Below are positions 22,667 to 33,722 of a DNA stretch of 64,000 nucleotides, in pieces; within the stretch, counting starts at the first letter, position 1; every line of letters starts with the position of its first letter. This DNA comes from Polytrichum commune (taxonomy: Eukaryota; Streptophyta; Polytrichopsida; Polytrichales; Polytrichaceae), in NCBI GenBank assembly GCA_950295325.1, contig OX485807.1, forward strand, positions 9,451,001 to 9,515,000, in the 5' to 3' direction. The position numbers and the translations under genes are program-made. Under the pieces are notes generated by a model. It searched no databases. It saw nothing but the letters and a program-made list of their open reading frames with translations, and had not been told where the DNA came from.

Positions 22667-22837
22667 ATGGAGAAGATGAATGATCCTAACAAGGGGAAGG
22701 CAAGGGAAGTGAAGATTAAGGGTGCTAGAGGCATATCTTTAATGGCATGTGTGGCCAAGGGTGCAGGGTGGACCCTAGAGAAGGCTAATGCCCCACTTGT
22801 TCAAGAAACAAGCAATAATAAAGTATCACAATCTTGA
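22667..22837 (+). CDS. Short ORF, 56 aa, Lys-rich, unrecognised
   Basis: ATG-initiated in a favourable context (AAGAATGG), ending TGA at 22835-22837. The product starts MEKMNDPNKGKAREVKIKGA, is basic at the N-terminus and has a central GISLMACVAKGAGWTLEKAN. I do not recognise it. It is the first ATG-frame after the CT-rich leader and minisatellite, and its codon pattern (regular GGN/AAG use) looks less random than other frames in this part of the window. It could be the first exon of a lost gene or the start of a retrotransposon Gag. No continuation is evident after 22837. Confidence 0.25.
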   Translation: MEKMNDPNKGKAREVKIKGARGISLMACVAKGAGWTLEKANAPLVQETSNNKVSQS

Positions 22838-22989
22838 GCCATGGGATATTCATTAACATGGAGGGTACCTACCATGATATTGTGAATTTGGTGCTACACA
22901 TGTGACTCACAAAACCATCACCCGGACTAGGACGCTTAAGGGTGGTGGGTTTGGCCTCACATGGCGTCCGGGATATCGTCCTATTCCAT

Positions 22990-23036
22990 GGCGTTTATGT
23001 TAAATGAATGAGAGATACGGTTGTATACAATAATTC
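22990..23036. repeat. GAGGGAATAATTGCAT-family right-end fragment
   Basis: ATGTTAAATGAATGAGAGATACGG and CAATAATTCCC resemble the right terminus. Confidence 0.4.
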
Positions 23037-23541
23037 CCGGGAACCTACAAAAAATTAACTTCATCTTGAGCAAGGAATCTTATACATTTATAGTTATTAG
23101 GTGAAAACCGTGTTTCTAAGATGAATTTTTTTGAAGCATTGGAATAACAACTTTGGAATTCAATGACTTAAGTTGTTGGGTCCCCTATTGAATCTTGATT
23201 CTTTTCATTGGTAATACCAGTTTTTATTCTTTCTCATGAAGATGTAGCGTAACAAAGGGAAAACAACAACAACAACAAGGGATCCACTCATGATGACAAT
23301 AACCTATACCCGCGTCACATGTCTTAAGTGCGAACTAGCCATTGCACGAGTGTAAAGGAGAAGGAGTCTTCTTGAAGAAGGTTGTTTTCTTATATAATTG
23401 TGCACACAACCGCCTTTAAGTTCGAAAGCATCTAATAAGTAACGAGGCGACTAACTTACTTGGGTGTCATTTTTCCTACTTGGTATGGGAAATTATCCGC
23501 ATGGTGGTTCAAGTTGAATTGCTACACTCATTCTCCCAACT

Positions 23542-24080
23542 GCACCGTTTATGGTATTTAGTGTCACATACATTATTTGCAAAAGGCTGGAACTAAACGC
23601 CTAGAGGTCTCAAAGTGTCACGGCCGTTGATTGTCAATATGGTACTATTCATCAACAAAAGTAAGTTTTTCAAGTGGAGGATTATTTACATTATGACATT
23701 TCGCGTAGCACATTGAGATACTCGAGATGATAGTTTTGTGTTTTAGTATGCAAGGGGAAGTTATTATCGAGCATACTGATGGCAAGTGTCATGTGTTTAC
23801 ATTTCAATATGCAAGAGGAAGATATTCTTGAGCATGCCAATGCCAAGTGTCATTTGTGTACACTTTAGTCAACTTGTAGGCCGTTGTGTAACATAGGCAT
23901 ACATCCCATAGCACTATTGAACATACTCATTCCAAGATATTAGTAAGCGCAATTGAACGCCAAGTGTTATGAGGTGACACTAATGATGAAGTCATTGACT
24001 ATTAGTGTCACCTAGCATACGCCTCAAAATAGAGTAAGTGACACTATTACGCATGTGACACTAAATACCATAAACAGTGT
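23542..24080. mobile_element. CACTAAAT-group TIR element, ~540 bp
   Basis: Terminal inverted repeats CACCGTTTATGGTATTTAGT and, reversed from the right, CACTGTTTATGGTATTTAGT. The interior has duplicated phrases (TTTAGTATGCAAGGGGAAG / TTCAATATGCAAGAGGAAG) and matches parts of 9755-10100. Confidence 0.7.
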
Positions 24081-24083
24081 AGT

Positions 24084-24418
24084 GAGGGAGGGCTAATATT
24101 GCATGTGGCAAATTAGTGAAGGTGATACTAAACTTCTTTATGCTATGAAATTAGTGCCACTAAATGATCTAGGAAGCATTATTCATCTCAACAATATCCA
24201 CTGAAAATATTGTTCATAGCATCACTATTCACTGACAAGCATGTGTTTGCATGTGATTTGTTTTATCACTCTACAAGCACTCAAGGCAAGCACCAAATTT
24301 CTTGAAGTGTATGGTAAGTGAGCATGTATTCATGAATGTAGTATCACTCGGTAAAATTTCAGCCCTCGCTAATTTTGAGACTTGGCAAAATAGTGTGTGT
24401 TTCAGGAATTAGTACCAC
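24084..24418 (+). repeat. ~330-bp dispersed repeat, copy 1
   Basis: Shares in inverted orientation with 26500-26810: the GGAGGGCTAAT end, GATACTAA, GAAATTAGTGCCACTA, TGTATTCATGAAT, AGCCCTCGCTAATTTTGAGA and TTGGCAAAATAGTGTGTG. Confidence 0.6.
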
Positions 24419-24683
24419 ACACTAATTGGAAGAAAAAAAATCAATGTGGTGCATTTACACACTTAGGACCACTTCACACATGAGACTGAGACATGCATTC
24501 TAAAATTCCTCATTGGTCAAAAAGGCCGAAACAATCCCAGCTAACTTGGGTTTAGAAGCGTTCCTCCCCATGGTTCACATAATTGAAGAAACCAACAACC
24601 AATCAAGATTTTGTTTTTATGTTTGCTTGGCTACATAATAACTCTTCCAAAATTGTGAAGTTATATCCCATGTCACACGAGTT

Positions 24684-24840
24684 CATAACATTATTCAGAT
24701 TCATAACAATGTTTTGTGGGACTGACAAGATTCCGTAGAATATTCTCCGCATTCAGTCTGAATGTGGAGTATATCCATCAATATTTCGTGGAATGTTGTC
24801 AGTCCCAGAGAACATTGGTATAGATTTGAATAACGTTATG
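24684..24840. mobile_element. 157-bp TIR element
   Basis: The left end CATAACATTATTCAGATTCA and the right end reversed CATAACGTTATTCAAATCTA; the similarity continues over AATGTT, TGGGACTGACAA. A related left half is at 40502-40575 (ATAACATTATTCAGATCC, GTGGGACTGATAG). Confidence 0.65.
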
Positions 24841-25147
24841 TTGGATGGCCCCGTTTCCAAGATATAAGTCGAGTTAGAGAAGTTTAAGTTCCTTGAGAGG
24901 GGGCGGAGTGTTGGGTATGGATGGATGAATTGGGTGTGTTCACTTTCATCCCTCATGTACGCAAATGGATAGATATGCACAAATAGAGGGTCGTGTTGGA
25001 CCTTATAATGAGTATGTCGAGTATACATAGGTAGATAGAGTATACACATGCCAACCTATCATAGAGTTGAGGCCAAAATTAGAACATACCCATACTTCCA
25101 CATCAAGTTGGTTGCATACCACTTCTGTAGCACTAGATAACGTAAGT

Positions 25148-25221
25148 CACGGGGTCGGGATTCCTGGCATGTAGATAAACTCATCCGTCTTGGATGAAGG
25201 GGCTCTAGTTAAAAACAAGCC
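25148..25221 (+). repeat. Half copy of the ATGGCATCTACATAAACTCA family
   Basis: CCTGGCATGTAGATAAACTCATCC... GATGAAGGGGCTCTAG. Cut off on the right by the MITE at 25222. Confidence 0.55.
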
Positions 25222-25450
25222 CCTACGTGTGGAGGGATACTTCTCATTCATCCAACATAAAAACTCTTGAATTAATATGTGGTTCAAAGGTTCTTGTGTT
25301 TAGTTGGTTTGACGTTGGAACTCGCTTTACAAAAGCATGAATTGATCTGGTCTAAGTCATTTGAGATGCATTGGCCACAAACTGAAAGGAATCAAGTTTT
25401 CATTTTGGATGGATGAGATGTACACTCATATGCAATAATTTCCTCTCTAC
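25222..25450. mobile_element. GAGGGAATAATTGCAT-family MITE, copy 3
   Basis: GGAGGGATACTTCTCATTCA left, ATGGATGAGATGTACACTCA and ATGCAATAATTTCCTCTC right. Confidence 0.68.
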
Positions 25451-26499
25451 TAAGATGAGATGCATTTCATTCTAGCGGCACTATCAATGTGGTTTAATAT
25501 GGCTTTAAAATTGGTGCGTCTTGCTAGATAGAGTGGCTTCCATGCTAACTATCAAGTGTTCCATGCCATCATTTCTTGTTGCAACCTAGTGACTACAAGA
25601 TCGTTTACATGAATTGATGATGAATAGTATAAAATCACAAATAATGTAGATGTGTAGTGTGGAACCCACTAGAGTAATTCAAAGCTTTGTATTCGACTCT
25701 TAAAGACACGTAATCTGAGAATAGGAATGCTCAAGCTATAGAATAGCTCACTCCATTTTCACCTTTAGATAACATTATGTGAGCACTCTTTCTAATTGGA
25801 CACCCAAATATAACACATGTTTCGCTGAAATTGGAACATGTGCACAAAATATGGACAACTATTCTAAGCTCAATCATGAACGCAAATGCATCCAAAACTA
25901 TGTGGTCGTCTAAAGCAATAAATGAATCTCCATTTTGAACTCTTACAAGTTCTACATCTCTACTTTCATCCTAAAACTTGAAATGATTGGACAATATTAT
26001 TATTCCCAAACCAATCCCACTGTCAAAAATGTCCGTGGAGTTAGAAGTCTTCACAATAGACACTACACAACTCTACTTCAAAGGCAGAGGATCCTAAAAC
26101 CAACAACTCATCCGAAACCAACACCCCTAGATCTTACAAAAAGGCACACATGGATTAGAAGAATGTTCACCACTTTTGCATTACGCTCCCCTAACATTTT
26201 CGAGTAAGCCACCAATAATACTTCGAACCATAATAACTTTTGTGTATAGTATTGGAATCCCATTTCATATGCTCAAGAGGAAACTCTATTTTCTTTGTGA
26301 ACATAAGTACAGTAGCTATATTTGCCTCGATCATGTTGTGTTGCATTTTAGAACACTATAGACTTCTCACTATTTTGACATAGAACAACTCCTCTTGCCT
26401 CACATTTTGCCACATGTCATGCTCACATTCGCGAACACCCACTTGTATCCCACATGGAAACTTAACATTTCAGCACTCCACTATTTATCTCATTTAGTG

Positions 26500-26810
26500 C
26501 ATATGGTATCGATTCCCAAAACACACACTATTTTGCCAATTCTCAAAATTAGTGAGGGCTAAAAAGAAGTTAATGAGTGATACTAATTTCATGAATTCAT
26601 GCTTATTTACCATATACATATTTCAAGAAAATGATACGATACCATTCCACTCACCAGAACTTGGCAAAAACAATGGCGAAAACACTTTGAACATGATTTT
26701 CTGACCTAAAACCCTGGATCTTCTAGTGGCACTAATTTCACGACGGAAAGAAATTTGAATATCACCTCGACTAATTCCCCCCACACACTATTAGCCAACC
26801 CTCCCTAAAA
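26500..26810 (-). repeat. ~330-bp dispersed repeat, copy 2 (inverted)
   Basis: Reverse complement of copy 1; its ends CACACACTATTTTGCCAA and TTAGCCAACCCTCC are themselves imperfect inverted repeats, so this is probably another TIR family. Confidence 0.6.
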
Positions 26811-26865
26811 TGGGATAATCAACATAGGAAAGCGCCCTACATCATAATAACCAACGAACGAACGG

Positions 26866-27000
26866 GGAGAACCAACAACCGCTAGTTCCATGTGAACCCG
26901 GTTGAAATTGAGGAGGAATAACCCGTTGAAGCTCAAAACCTGAGGAAAAGAGCCAATCATTTTAGACGAACGTATAGATAGAATACTCCTCGAATTGATA
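26866..27000 (+). repeat. CCGGTT dispersed repeat, copy g, partial
   Basis: GGGAGAACCAACAACC, GAACCCGGTTGAAATTGAGG, AACCCGTTGAAGCTCAA, CATTTTAGACGAACGTATAG. Confidence 0.55.
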
Positions 27001-27504
27001 GGAAAAAAAAAGGAAAAAAAAAAGGGCTGCCCGCGAGCAGCGGTTGGGCTTGGGAAGCAGAAGGATTTCGAGAATCTCCGGGACGGTGGGTAATAAATTT
27101 CCTCGGGCAGCGGGCGGGGAATATTAATACGGCGTGGGCCCACACAGGGTACCTTTAGGTTGGGAATGGAAGCTTTAGTGAGGGGAAAAGTGCAGGTGAG
27201 GGGGCGAAAGGGCGACATATATAATGGGCCCATATAACGCAAAGGAAAGGCCGTCCGTATATAGGCAGCGATGATCCAGTCAACTGGGCATTAGTGCGGA
27301 CGCCGCCCATGAATGACACCCCCAAAGTACGGGGCCTCCAACACCTGGGGTTTCCGTGCTGACTCAGCCCAACCCCCCCCCCCCCCTTCCCTTTCCCCCC
27401 TCTTCTTCTCTTCTCTTCTCTTCCGTATTTCGGGACAAAGGGAATCGAATAAGCCCTCGAGGAGTTCAACGAACTTCTTATAATACACACACGACACAAC
27501 GGTA

Positions 27505-28563
27505 CCGGTGTTCGAGATTGAAGCCCTCGTATGAGTTTCATTTTGACGGGTTCTCAAATTCCAGCCCTTCAGTTGAAGAGTTGGTTCAAATATGATATAA
27601 GACGTCAATCCAAGAATATAGAAATGAAATACAAAACTCGTGTTGAACTTGTGCGTGAAGTATTGTAGACATGCTACTAACCGTGCAGCACCACTTACCG
27701 TGCATGTCACGATACTCCACCATGCCACTTACCGTGCACTTATAATCTTGGCCGTCAAATTATATCACATGCAATCTCAACCGTCCGATGTCTCTCAAAC
27801 TCAATCATGACCGCGCCAATGACCTAAAACATCACTGTCAACTCACACTCATCATGGAGTTTCCTTCAGTCGAATCACATAGCAAGGTGTAGATGTAGCA
27901 ATTTGATGAAGATGAAAAGAGCAGACCTTGCCAGGGCCAAAAAAGAAGCAAAAATTTCAACAACAACTTGAGAAGAAAATGGCTACACAAGTCAAAAGGA
28001 CAATATCAAAACCTCATCAATTTCCTATGCCTACAAAGAAGAGGGCAACATTTGTAGCTCCTTTAGTGAAACCTAACATGCACGGTTAGTGAATGGCACA
28101 TTGATCACACATTGATGCATATAGTTGTGAACTTGATTGTAGAAAGGTTACAACTTTTCAAATACAATTGTCATTTCATTTTACCACAATACTCTCATCT
28201 CATTTAGTAATTACAAATTTTAAAAAAAATTCAAAAAAGGTTTAACCCACCTTGTGGAAAACCATTTGAAACCCAAATATGCACGGTTAGTAGCATGTCT
28301 ACGATATATGGTACGTGTTTCCAGTACAGTGTGAGGAATCAAGAATCGACCATCAAACTCCACTTCTTGTAGTGACGATGCCCTACGCTTGTTGGTTCTT
28401 GTGGGTGGCATGTGGATTGTATTGAGGACTTCAAGTGACATCTTCATTTTCAATTTGGGGTTGTGTTTTGAAGGGTTGTTTTGAGAGAGGGGTATATTTA
28501 TACATATTTTGAAGGGCCAAATCACGTTTGAAGGGCATCGAAGACTTCAATCTTGAACATTGG
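27505..28563. mobile_element. 1.06-kb foldback element with ACCGTGCA subterminal repeats
   Basis: The left end is CCGGTGTTCGAGATTGAAG and the right end reversed is CCAATGTTCAAGATTGAAG. ACGGTA lies on both outer sides (27499-27504 and 28564-28569); reading it as a 9-bp duplication leaves two mismatches, so the superfamily is uncertain (MULE or hAT). Inner inverted blocks: TAGACATGCTACTAACCGTG near 27666 and its complement near 28280. ACCGTGCA occurs at least five times in either orientation. No coding capacity. Confidence 0.65.
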
Positions 28564-28569
28564 ACGGTA

Positions 28570-29031
28570 CACCCTAAACTCCACAATATCATAATGTCAC
28601 ACAATCTCTAATATCCCAAAACCCTAGGGAATAGATGTTCGTGGTTCAAATCTCACTCCTTGTTGTCACATTTCCTCTCCTTTATATCACAAAATTTGTG
28701 ATTAATGCAAACCCACACCCTCGCATTGCGGCGGCATGTGTCAACATGTGGAGTATCACCTTCTTATTCCTCTTGATCTAATGCCACTTGTTGAATGTTG
28801 GTGCATGCGTCCGCCACGTCGCCCAGGAAGACCAAGTGGAGTGGACCATACTAACGTAAGTGACAGGACAACGAATTCGAATCCTCCTCACATCTCCCTT
28901 GTGTCATTCCATAATGCCACACACTACACTAATTCTACAACATCACGCATCCATGGTACGACAACAAAACTCCGTAATATCACGTGCACTTTGGTTGCCA
29001 CGGGTGTGATACTGCGGAGTTTCGAGCATAC
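28570..29031 (+). mobile_element. TA-flanked MITE (family T1), copy B
   Basis: 462-bp copy with TA at 28568-28569 and 29032-29033. The left TIR is CACCCTAAACTCC; the right end has drifted (GAGTTTCGAGCA). It sits directly at the right end of the foldback element 27505-28563, using the last two bases of that element's presumed target duplication as its TA. Confidence 0.82.
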
Positions 29032-29033
29032 TC

Positions 29034-31138
29034 ATCCAAAACGACATCATAGGCAATTGGTTAGTTAGTTGGCTAGCTAGGTAGGCCCTTGGGTTTGCAT
29101 AGACCCTTTTTCGGAACTCGGGTGGCCAGGCTTGGCCAGGTGGGCTCCTGCATGTTCGTACTCTCTATTGTATAATCTCGATAATATAATATGATTAATA
29201 ATGCAATGTGGTGTTAGTAGGCAGCATGGGCAAGCTGCTGGATAGCTTGGAGACGTGACACAACGTTATTGTTATTATCGACTGTAGCAAGTGCCGGCAA
29301 GAGGCACCTCGTGCGCTTTATTATATATCTATCTATCTATCTATATTTCTATCTTGGTATTCTTCATCTTCCGTGCTAAAAATGGGGACCCGCATAGTGT
29401 AGACTGTTCACTTCGCATACTTCACTTTTTTATGTGTGTGTACGTTAATGCCGAAAGGCGGAAGCAAATCCGCCTCAAAGGTGCCTAAAACGATTCAACC
29501 TTGGAAGCTTGCTCGCGCGAGAAAATCGGCACCTTTTATGGTAGATCTTGACCGTAGGTGTGAGAAGGTCTGGGATCGTTCAACACAAAACTTTAATAAT
29601 CCCATGTGTACAAGATCGGGATACTTATAACATAAAATGTGCATGATGTTGGTATTGCCAGGCAACAACATGTGCCCGGACAGAATACCCACATCCGCCT
29701 CAGCTTTGAGGGCCGACATCTAAAGGTCTAGAAGGACAACCGCCTCTACCCAACCACACCAATGTATTGTACATGTTTAGATGGTGGTCTTGTGATTTAA
29801 GATGTGTGGGCAAAATTAAAGTTTTGTGTGAACAATTTTTAATTGTACGAATATTTCGTCTGTACAGTCGAAGTTATCATTGAAGGTGCGTATTTTCCTT
29901 GTACGATTACTGCATTGGAATTAACTTTTTGGACGAATTTGGGGAGGATCTTGCTTTGGACTTTTAGGGGTCAACCTCTAACTTAGCTTAAACATAACAT
30001 TGTTAATATGAAGCCTTTTCTTTTTTTCAACCCTTGTCAAGAAGTTTCACCTTGCGAGACAACAAACTATCAATATCTACCAAAAAGTCACATCACTATG
30101 CGTATCGACAACGTGCAATTTATGAGAGGTCCATATATGATTCTAGAAAATCGTTGAGGGGTGGGCTTTTTTTTTATTGGGCCACCTTAGATGAGGAATC
30201 AAAAGCCTTTGCAACAACAATAATGGTCTGATTTTGTACTCATCAATGTGGACTTCAATTGATTCATGTTAGGAAACTTGGGTTATTTAACCATTGAAAG
30301 TCATGTGGGCTCTCTCTGGGAAAGAGAAGCCACCCATGAAACCACTTCACAACTCCAACCGGGACCCGCACTCGGCACAAAGATTCTTTAAAGTTTCAAG
30401 AACAGATAGGTGCAAGTCTTGTTTGGTTTCATTTTAATTTAAAGAAGAACGATGCTCCAAAGTTTTTGTTGCAACTTGAAGTTGATATACTTAAACTTGG
30501 AGGATGGAAGCTTCCATGCCCATGGATACACTGCCTTTTGAAAAATCAACCAATTTTTATTTTAAATTTTAAATTATTTTTTACAAAAAATATTGTAGTG
30601 TCCGCGACACCCAAATAACATATTTCAAAATTGGCATTCAAGCTCATTATGAGAGACACTCATCAAAATGTCAATGAACCCGATATGTTGGCTATATTTT
30701 GAGCACATTCTCCAAACTCATTGTAACTTGGGGTGAATTTGGGTAACTTTTCAATATATGTTTGACAACAAACCTTGCCATATACCACTCAAATGTAGGC
30801 GTCTGACCACATAAGGCCCACATAGGCTCTTCTTCTAAGGAAGAGGGGGGGGGGGTGATATCAATGTAAATTGTATGTAGATAGATAGATAGAACAAGAG
30901 CACTAGATAGCCGAGGAACATGATTTGGGAGGCCTTGTGCTACCCCTTGGTGTTGCCATAGTTTAACCTTGGCATTCACCACTCAAATCTAGGTGTCCGA
31001 TTAACCCCTCAAGAACGAGCCCCCCTAATGTTATTGTTTTTTGAAACAATTGTCTTGGCTCCAACTTGGACAATCACAGTTGAACAATCAACTTTCCTAT
31101 CTCCCACAAAATTCGTGGACGCCATGTAGCGCTAACTA
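29034..31138. other. Intergenic
   Basis: Microsatellite at 29325; a CCACTCAAATNTAGGTGTCNGA motif (30785, 30978) also occurs near 10440, 12145, 32605, 38490 and 63165 and probably marks another decayed repeat family. No gene. Confidence 0.4.
29325..29346. repeat. (ATCT)n microsatellite
   Basis: About five units. Confidence 0.85.
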
Positions 31139-31543
31139 CACTAAACATGATATTTAGCATCACTTACTATTTAGAATTACGCAATGCCACATCTATTTAT
31201 TGTACATCTCATAGCTTATGAATGAATGTGAAATCGGTAGTTTGGACATCATAGAACTTAACAACTTTACTTGGGTAAAAAAATTCATCCATCTGCGTAA
31301 ACATATGCAGTGTTGTGTAAACCCAAATAGCAAGTGACACTAATAGTATTGTATGTAGCAACACCATATTCGAAATTTTGGGAAAATTCCATGATTTTGG
31401 GAAAATACAGTTTAGGTTGAGTTGACCTAAAATGTACCCACTGGGTACATTTTAGGTCGACTCCACCTAAACTGTCATAAAATTGGGAGACTGGAAATCT
31501 CCCAAAATTTCGAATATGGTGTTTAGCGTATTTATTGTAGTTA
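31139..31543. mobile_element. CACTAAAT-end TIR element, interrupted by a hairpin element
   Basis: The left end (CTACACTAAACATGATATTT, then ATCACTTACTATT) and the right end read backwards (CTACAATAAATAC, then GTCACTTGCTATT) are imperfect inverted repeats. The right terminus is split by the 164-bp hairpin at 31360-31523, and the outermost right bases abut the Harbinger-like element's TTA. Confidence 0.55.
31360..31523. mobile_element. 164-bp hairpin element flanked by TAGC
   Basis: Nearly the whole element is one palindrome: the arms start AACACCATATTCGAAATTTT and meet in CCTAAAATGTACCCA/TGGGTACATTTTAGG with one unpaired central base. Perfect TAGC copies flank it (31356-31359 and 31524-31527). 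It lies within an older TIR element (31139-31543) immediately left of the Harbinger-like element. Confidence 0.7.
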
Positions 31544-31938
31544 GAGCATCCTCAGTCGATCTAGGTAAAGCTCACTGCAAACCAAAACCTATCTTTTGAC
31601 TGACCTAAAATTAGAAACTGAAATTACCATCATTAGAAGCACACCTAAATAAACGTGAGATATTTCTCAAGAAAAAAGAATTGTAAAAATTTGACGTAGG
31701 TGAAATCCCTCATAGAAAACACCACATTTTCAAAATTTAGAGGAAGTGCACCAAATCTTGCTTTAAAATGGAAAGATCCTCCCACACTCCCCCCACATTT
31801 TTGACATTTAGAGGGAGTGTGGGAGGATCTGTCCATTTTTAAGCAAGATTTGGTGCACTCCCTCTAAATTTTGAGCAATTTTAAGCAAGATAGGTTTTGG
31901 TTTGCAGTGAGCTTTACCTAGATCGACTGAGGATGCTC
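31544..31938. mobile_element. PIF/Harbinger-like MITE with long perfect TIRs
   Basis: 395 bp. The TIRs start GAGCATCCTCAGTCGATCTA and are perfect for about 52 bp (31544-31595 and 31887-31938). TTA duplications lie at 31541-31543 and 31939-31941. Inside is a second near-perfect hairpin (about 31735-31793 against 31817-31875). The whole element could fold into one double-stem RNA. Confidence 0.87.
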
Positions 31939-32309
31939 TTAGTGACCTCGGGCAAGTGGCCGCCTGAACCCAAAAATAAAATAAAATAAATCTCGACTTT
32001 TAGGGCTTAAGAAGAGTGACCACATTATAATGCCTATGTGCTTTCGTGGGTATCACTATGTTATTATTTTTTTGATAAATCATTGGGGTACTAGAAAGTG
32101 GAGGTATAATATTTGAGGAGCCTAATTGTGCCATCCCTTTGGGGTTTGAAGCTCAACCCACAATGATTGTCCCTCCGAATTCGCCTACTTTTTTTCGGTT
32201 TCCGTGCTCATGTGCAAGCTTTGAATTGATAATATAGCAATTCTGCCCAACACAACACCGAAGGCAAGTAACCGGCGTGGAAAGCGGATTACAATATGTG
32301 GGTGTTATT

Positions 32310-32675
32310 TGGTTCTTTCTTCATGTTCCCCAACTTCTACCCATAAGATTCACACAAGAAAACTCATGTTGTAGTAGCAAATCTATGATGAAATGTATGC
32401 AAAAACAGGATTGAAAATCGGACTTCTCATGTTTTAGTTATGGTTATCAAAAGCGTGTGCTTGTTAATTTCTTAATTGGATGCATAGGGACTCCCAAATC
32501 GTGTTCGCTATTGAGTGTGGAGTAGTTGTTAATAATTGAAGACGTAGTCTGGTCTCTTCTACACATGTGTCTTTATGAAGTTCCCTCTTTGATCCTCAGC
32601 GAACCACATACCAATCAAATATAGAGGTCCGATTAAGAAAAATAACTGCATAACACTCGTATACCTTACTTCCTA
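32310..32675 (+). repeat. Duplicated locus, uninterrupted copy
   Basis: Colinear with 11440-11652 plus 12015-12205 and lacks the T1 MITE; the corresponding site reads GGATGCATAGGGACTC with a single TA. Confidence 0.7.
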
Positions 32676-32744
32676 TCAACAGTTTCTTGCATTTTAAAAT
32701 GTTTTCCTTTTAAGAAAGGAAAATAATCTTGTATCATTGCTTAA

Positions 32745-33257
32745 GGGGTGGTTTACACTATGGACCAAGAGCCATGACCAAGAAAATTAAATCATTTTCA
32801 TGGTCACAGCTCTTGGCCAAGAGCCGTGACCATGAAAAATAAAAAATGGATTTTTGAGTGGCTTGGTCACTCTTGTAGTGTAAAGTGGTTTTGGACCGGG
32901 ACAACTTTGGGCTGATTTTTTTAATTTCTATCCCAACGATCTACAGCAACGTCAAAAAAATTCGGGAAAATTAAATATTAAAAGATAAATTCGGCCAATG
33001 GCTGATTTTCAGCCTTACGGCTCCCTTGATTTCCGTTGAGTCGAGCATTTTGCCTCGCCTCAACGGAAAACCCGTTGGACCATGGCACATTATCCAAATG
33101 GCAGATTTTAGTAGTTTTTGGGGACCTCAAAGTTAGTGGTCATTCTCCTTTTTTCAAGGTAGTGTAAAGCCAAATGGGACCAAGAGCACTTTACTCTCCA
33201 ATCACAAATTTTAGAATTTCATGGTCATGGCTCTTGGTCCATAGTGTAAACCGCCCC
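32745..33257. mobile_element. PIF/Harbinger-like MITE, GGGGYGGTTTACACTATGGA family, copy 1
   Basis: 513 bp with TAA at 32742-32744 and 33258-33260. Terminal sequences are GGGGTGGTTTACACTATGGA and the reverse of TCCATAGTGTAAACCGCCCC. The subterminal motif CATGGTCAYRGCTCTTGG is repeated four times near the ends and forms a perfect local palindrome around 32795-32838. Confidence 0.85.
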
Positions 33258-33382
33258 TAATATTGGTGATAGATAATGTCCATTTACAAGCAAATCTAGA
33301 GAGCGTATTATTGTTGTCACAGACGACCCATTACATGTATGTATGTATATATGTATAAAATATGACTTTTGTAAGGTTACTA

Positions 33383-33720
33383 CACCCTAACCTCCTTGAT
33401 GCTACTCCCTCTCTTATATCCCGAAACCCTAGGGAATGGATGTGCTCAATTTAACATATTTGTTGTCACAGTTCCCTCCCGCGTATCATTGGTTTTGAAA
33501 TTAAAATAATCCAACAAAGAATATAAACCACACACTTGCACACATCATGTTGTCATCATTGTCATTGTCGTCATTATTGCCATGTTCACTTTGTCTTATT
33601 CCAAAATGTCACATGCTACACTACTTCTTTATTACCATGAATCTATATTAGCACTACATACCTCCTTAATATCACATGAACTTTGGTTGCCAAATGCATG
33701 ATATTAGGGAGGTTAGAGTG
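33383..33720 (+). mobile_element. TA-flanked MITE (family T1), copy D, diverged
   Basis: 338 bp, with TA at 33381-33382 and 33721-33722, ends CACCCTAACCTCC and GGAGGTTAGAGTG (compensating A-to-C and T-to-G changes in both TIRs). It is shorter internally, like copy E, with which it shares the CATCATTGTCATTGTCG region; D and E appear to be one subfamily. Confidence 0.8.
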
Positions 33721-33722
33721 TA

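Noticed and set aside
26805-27728. Several overlapping minus-strand frames up to 145 codons
   Set aside because: They run through poly-C/CT tracts and the ends of two repeats; no domain and mutually overlapping frames.
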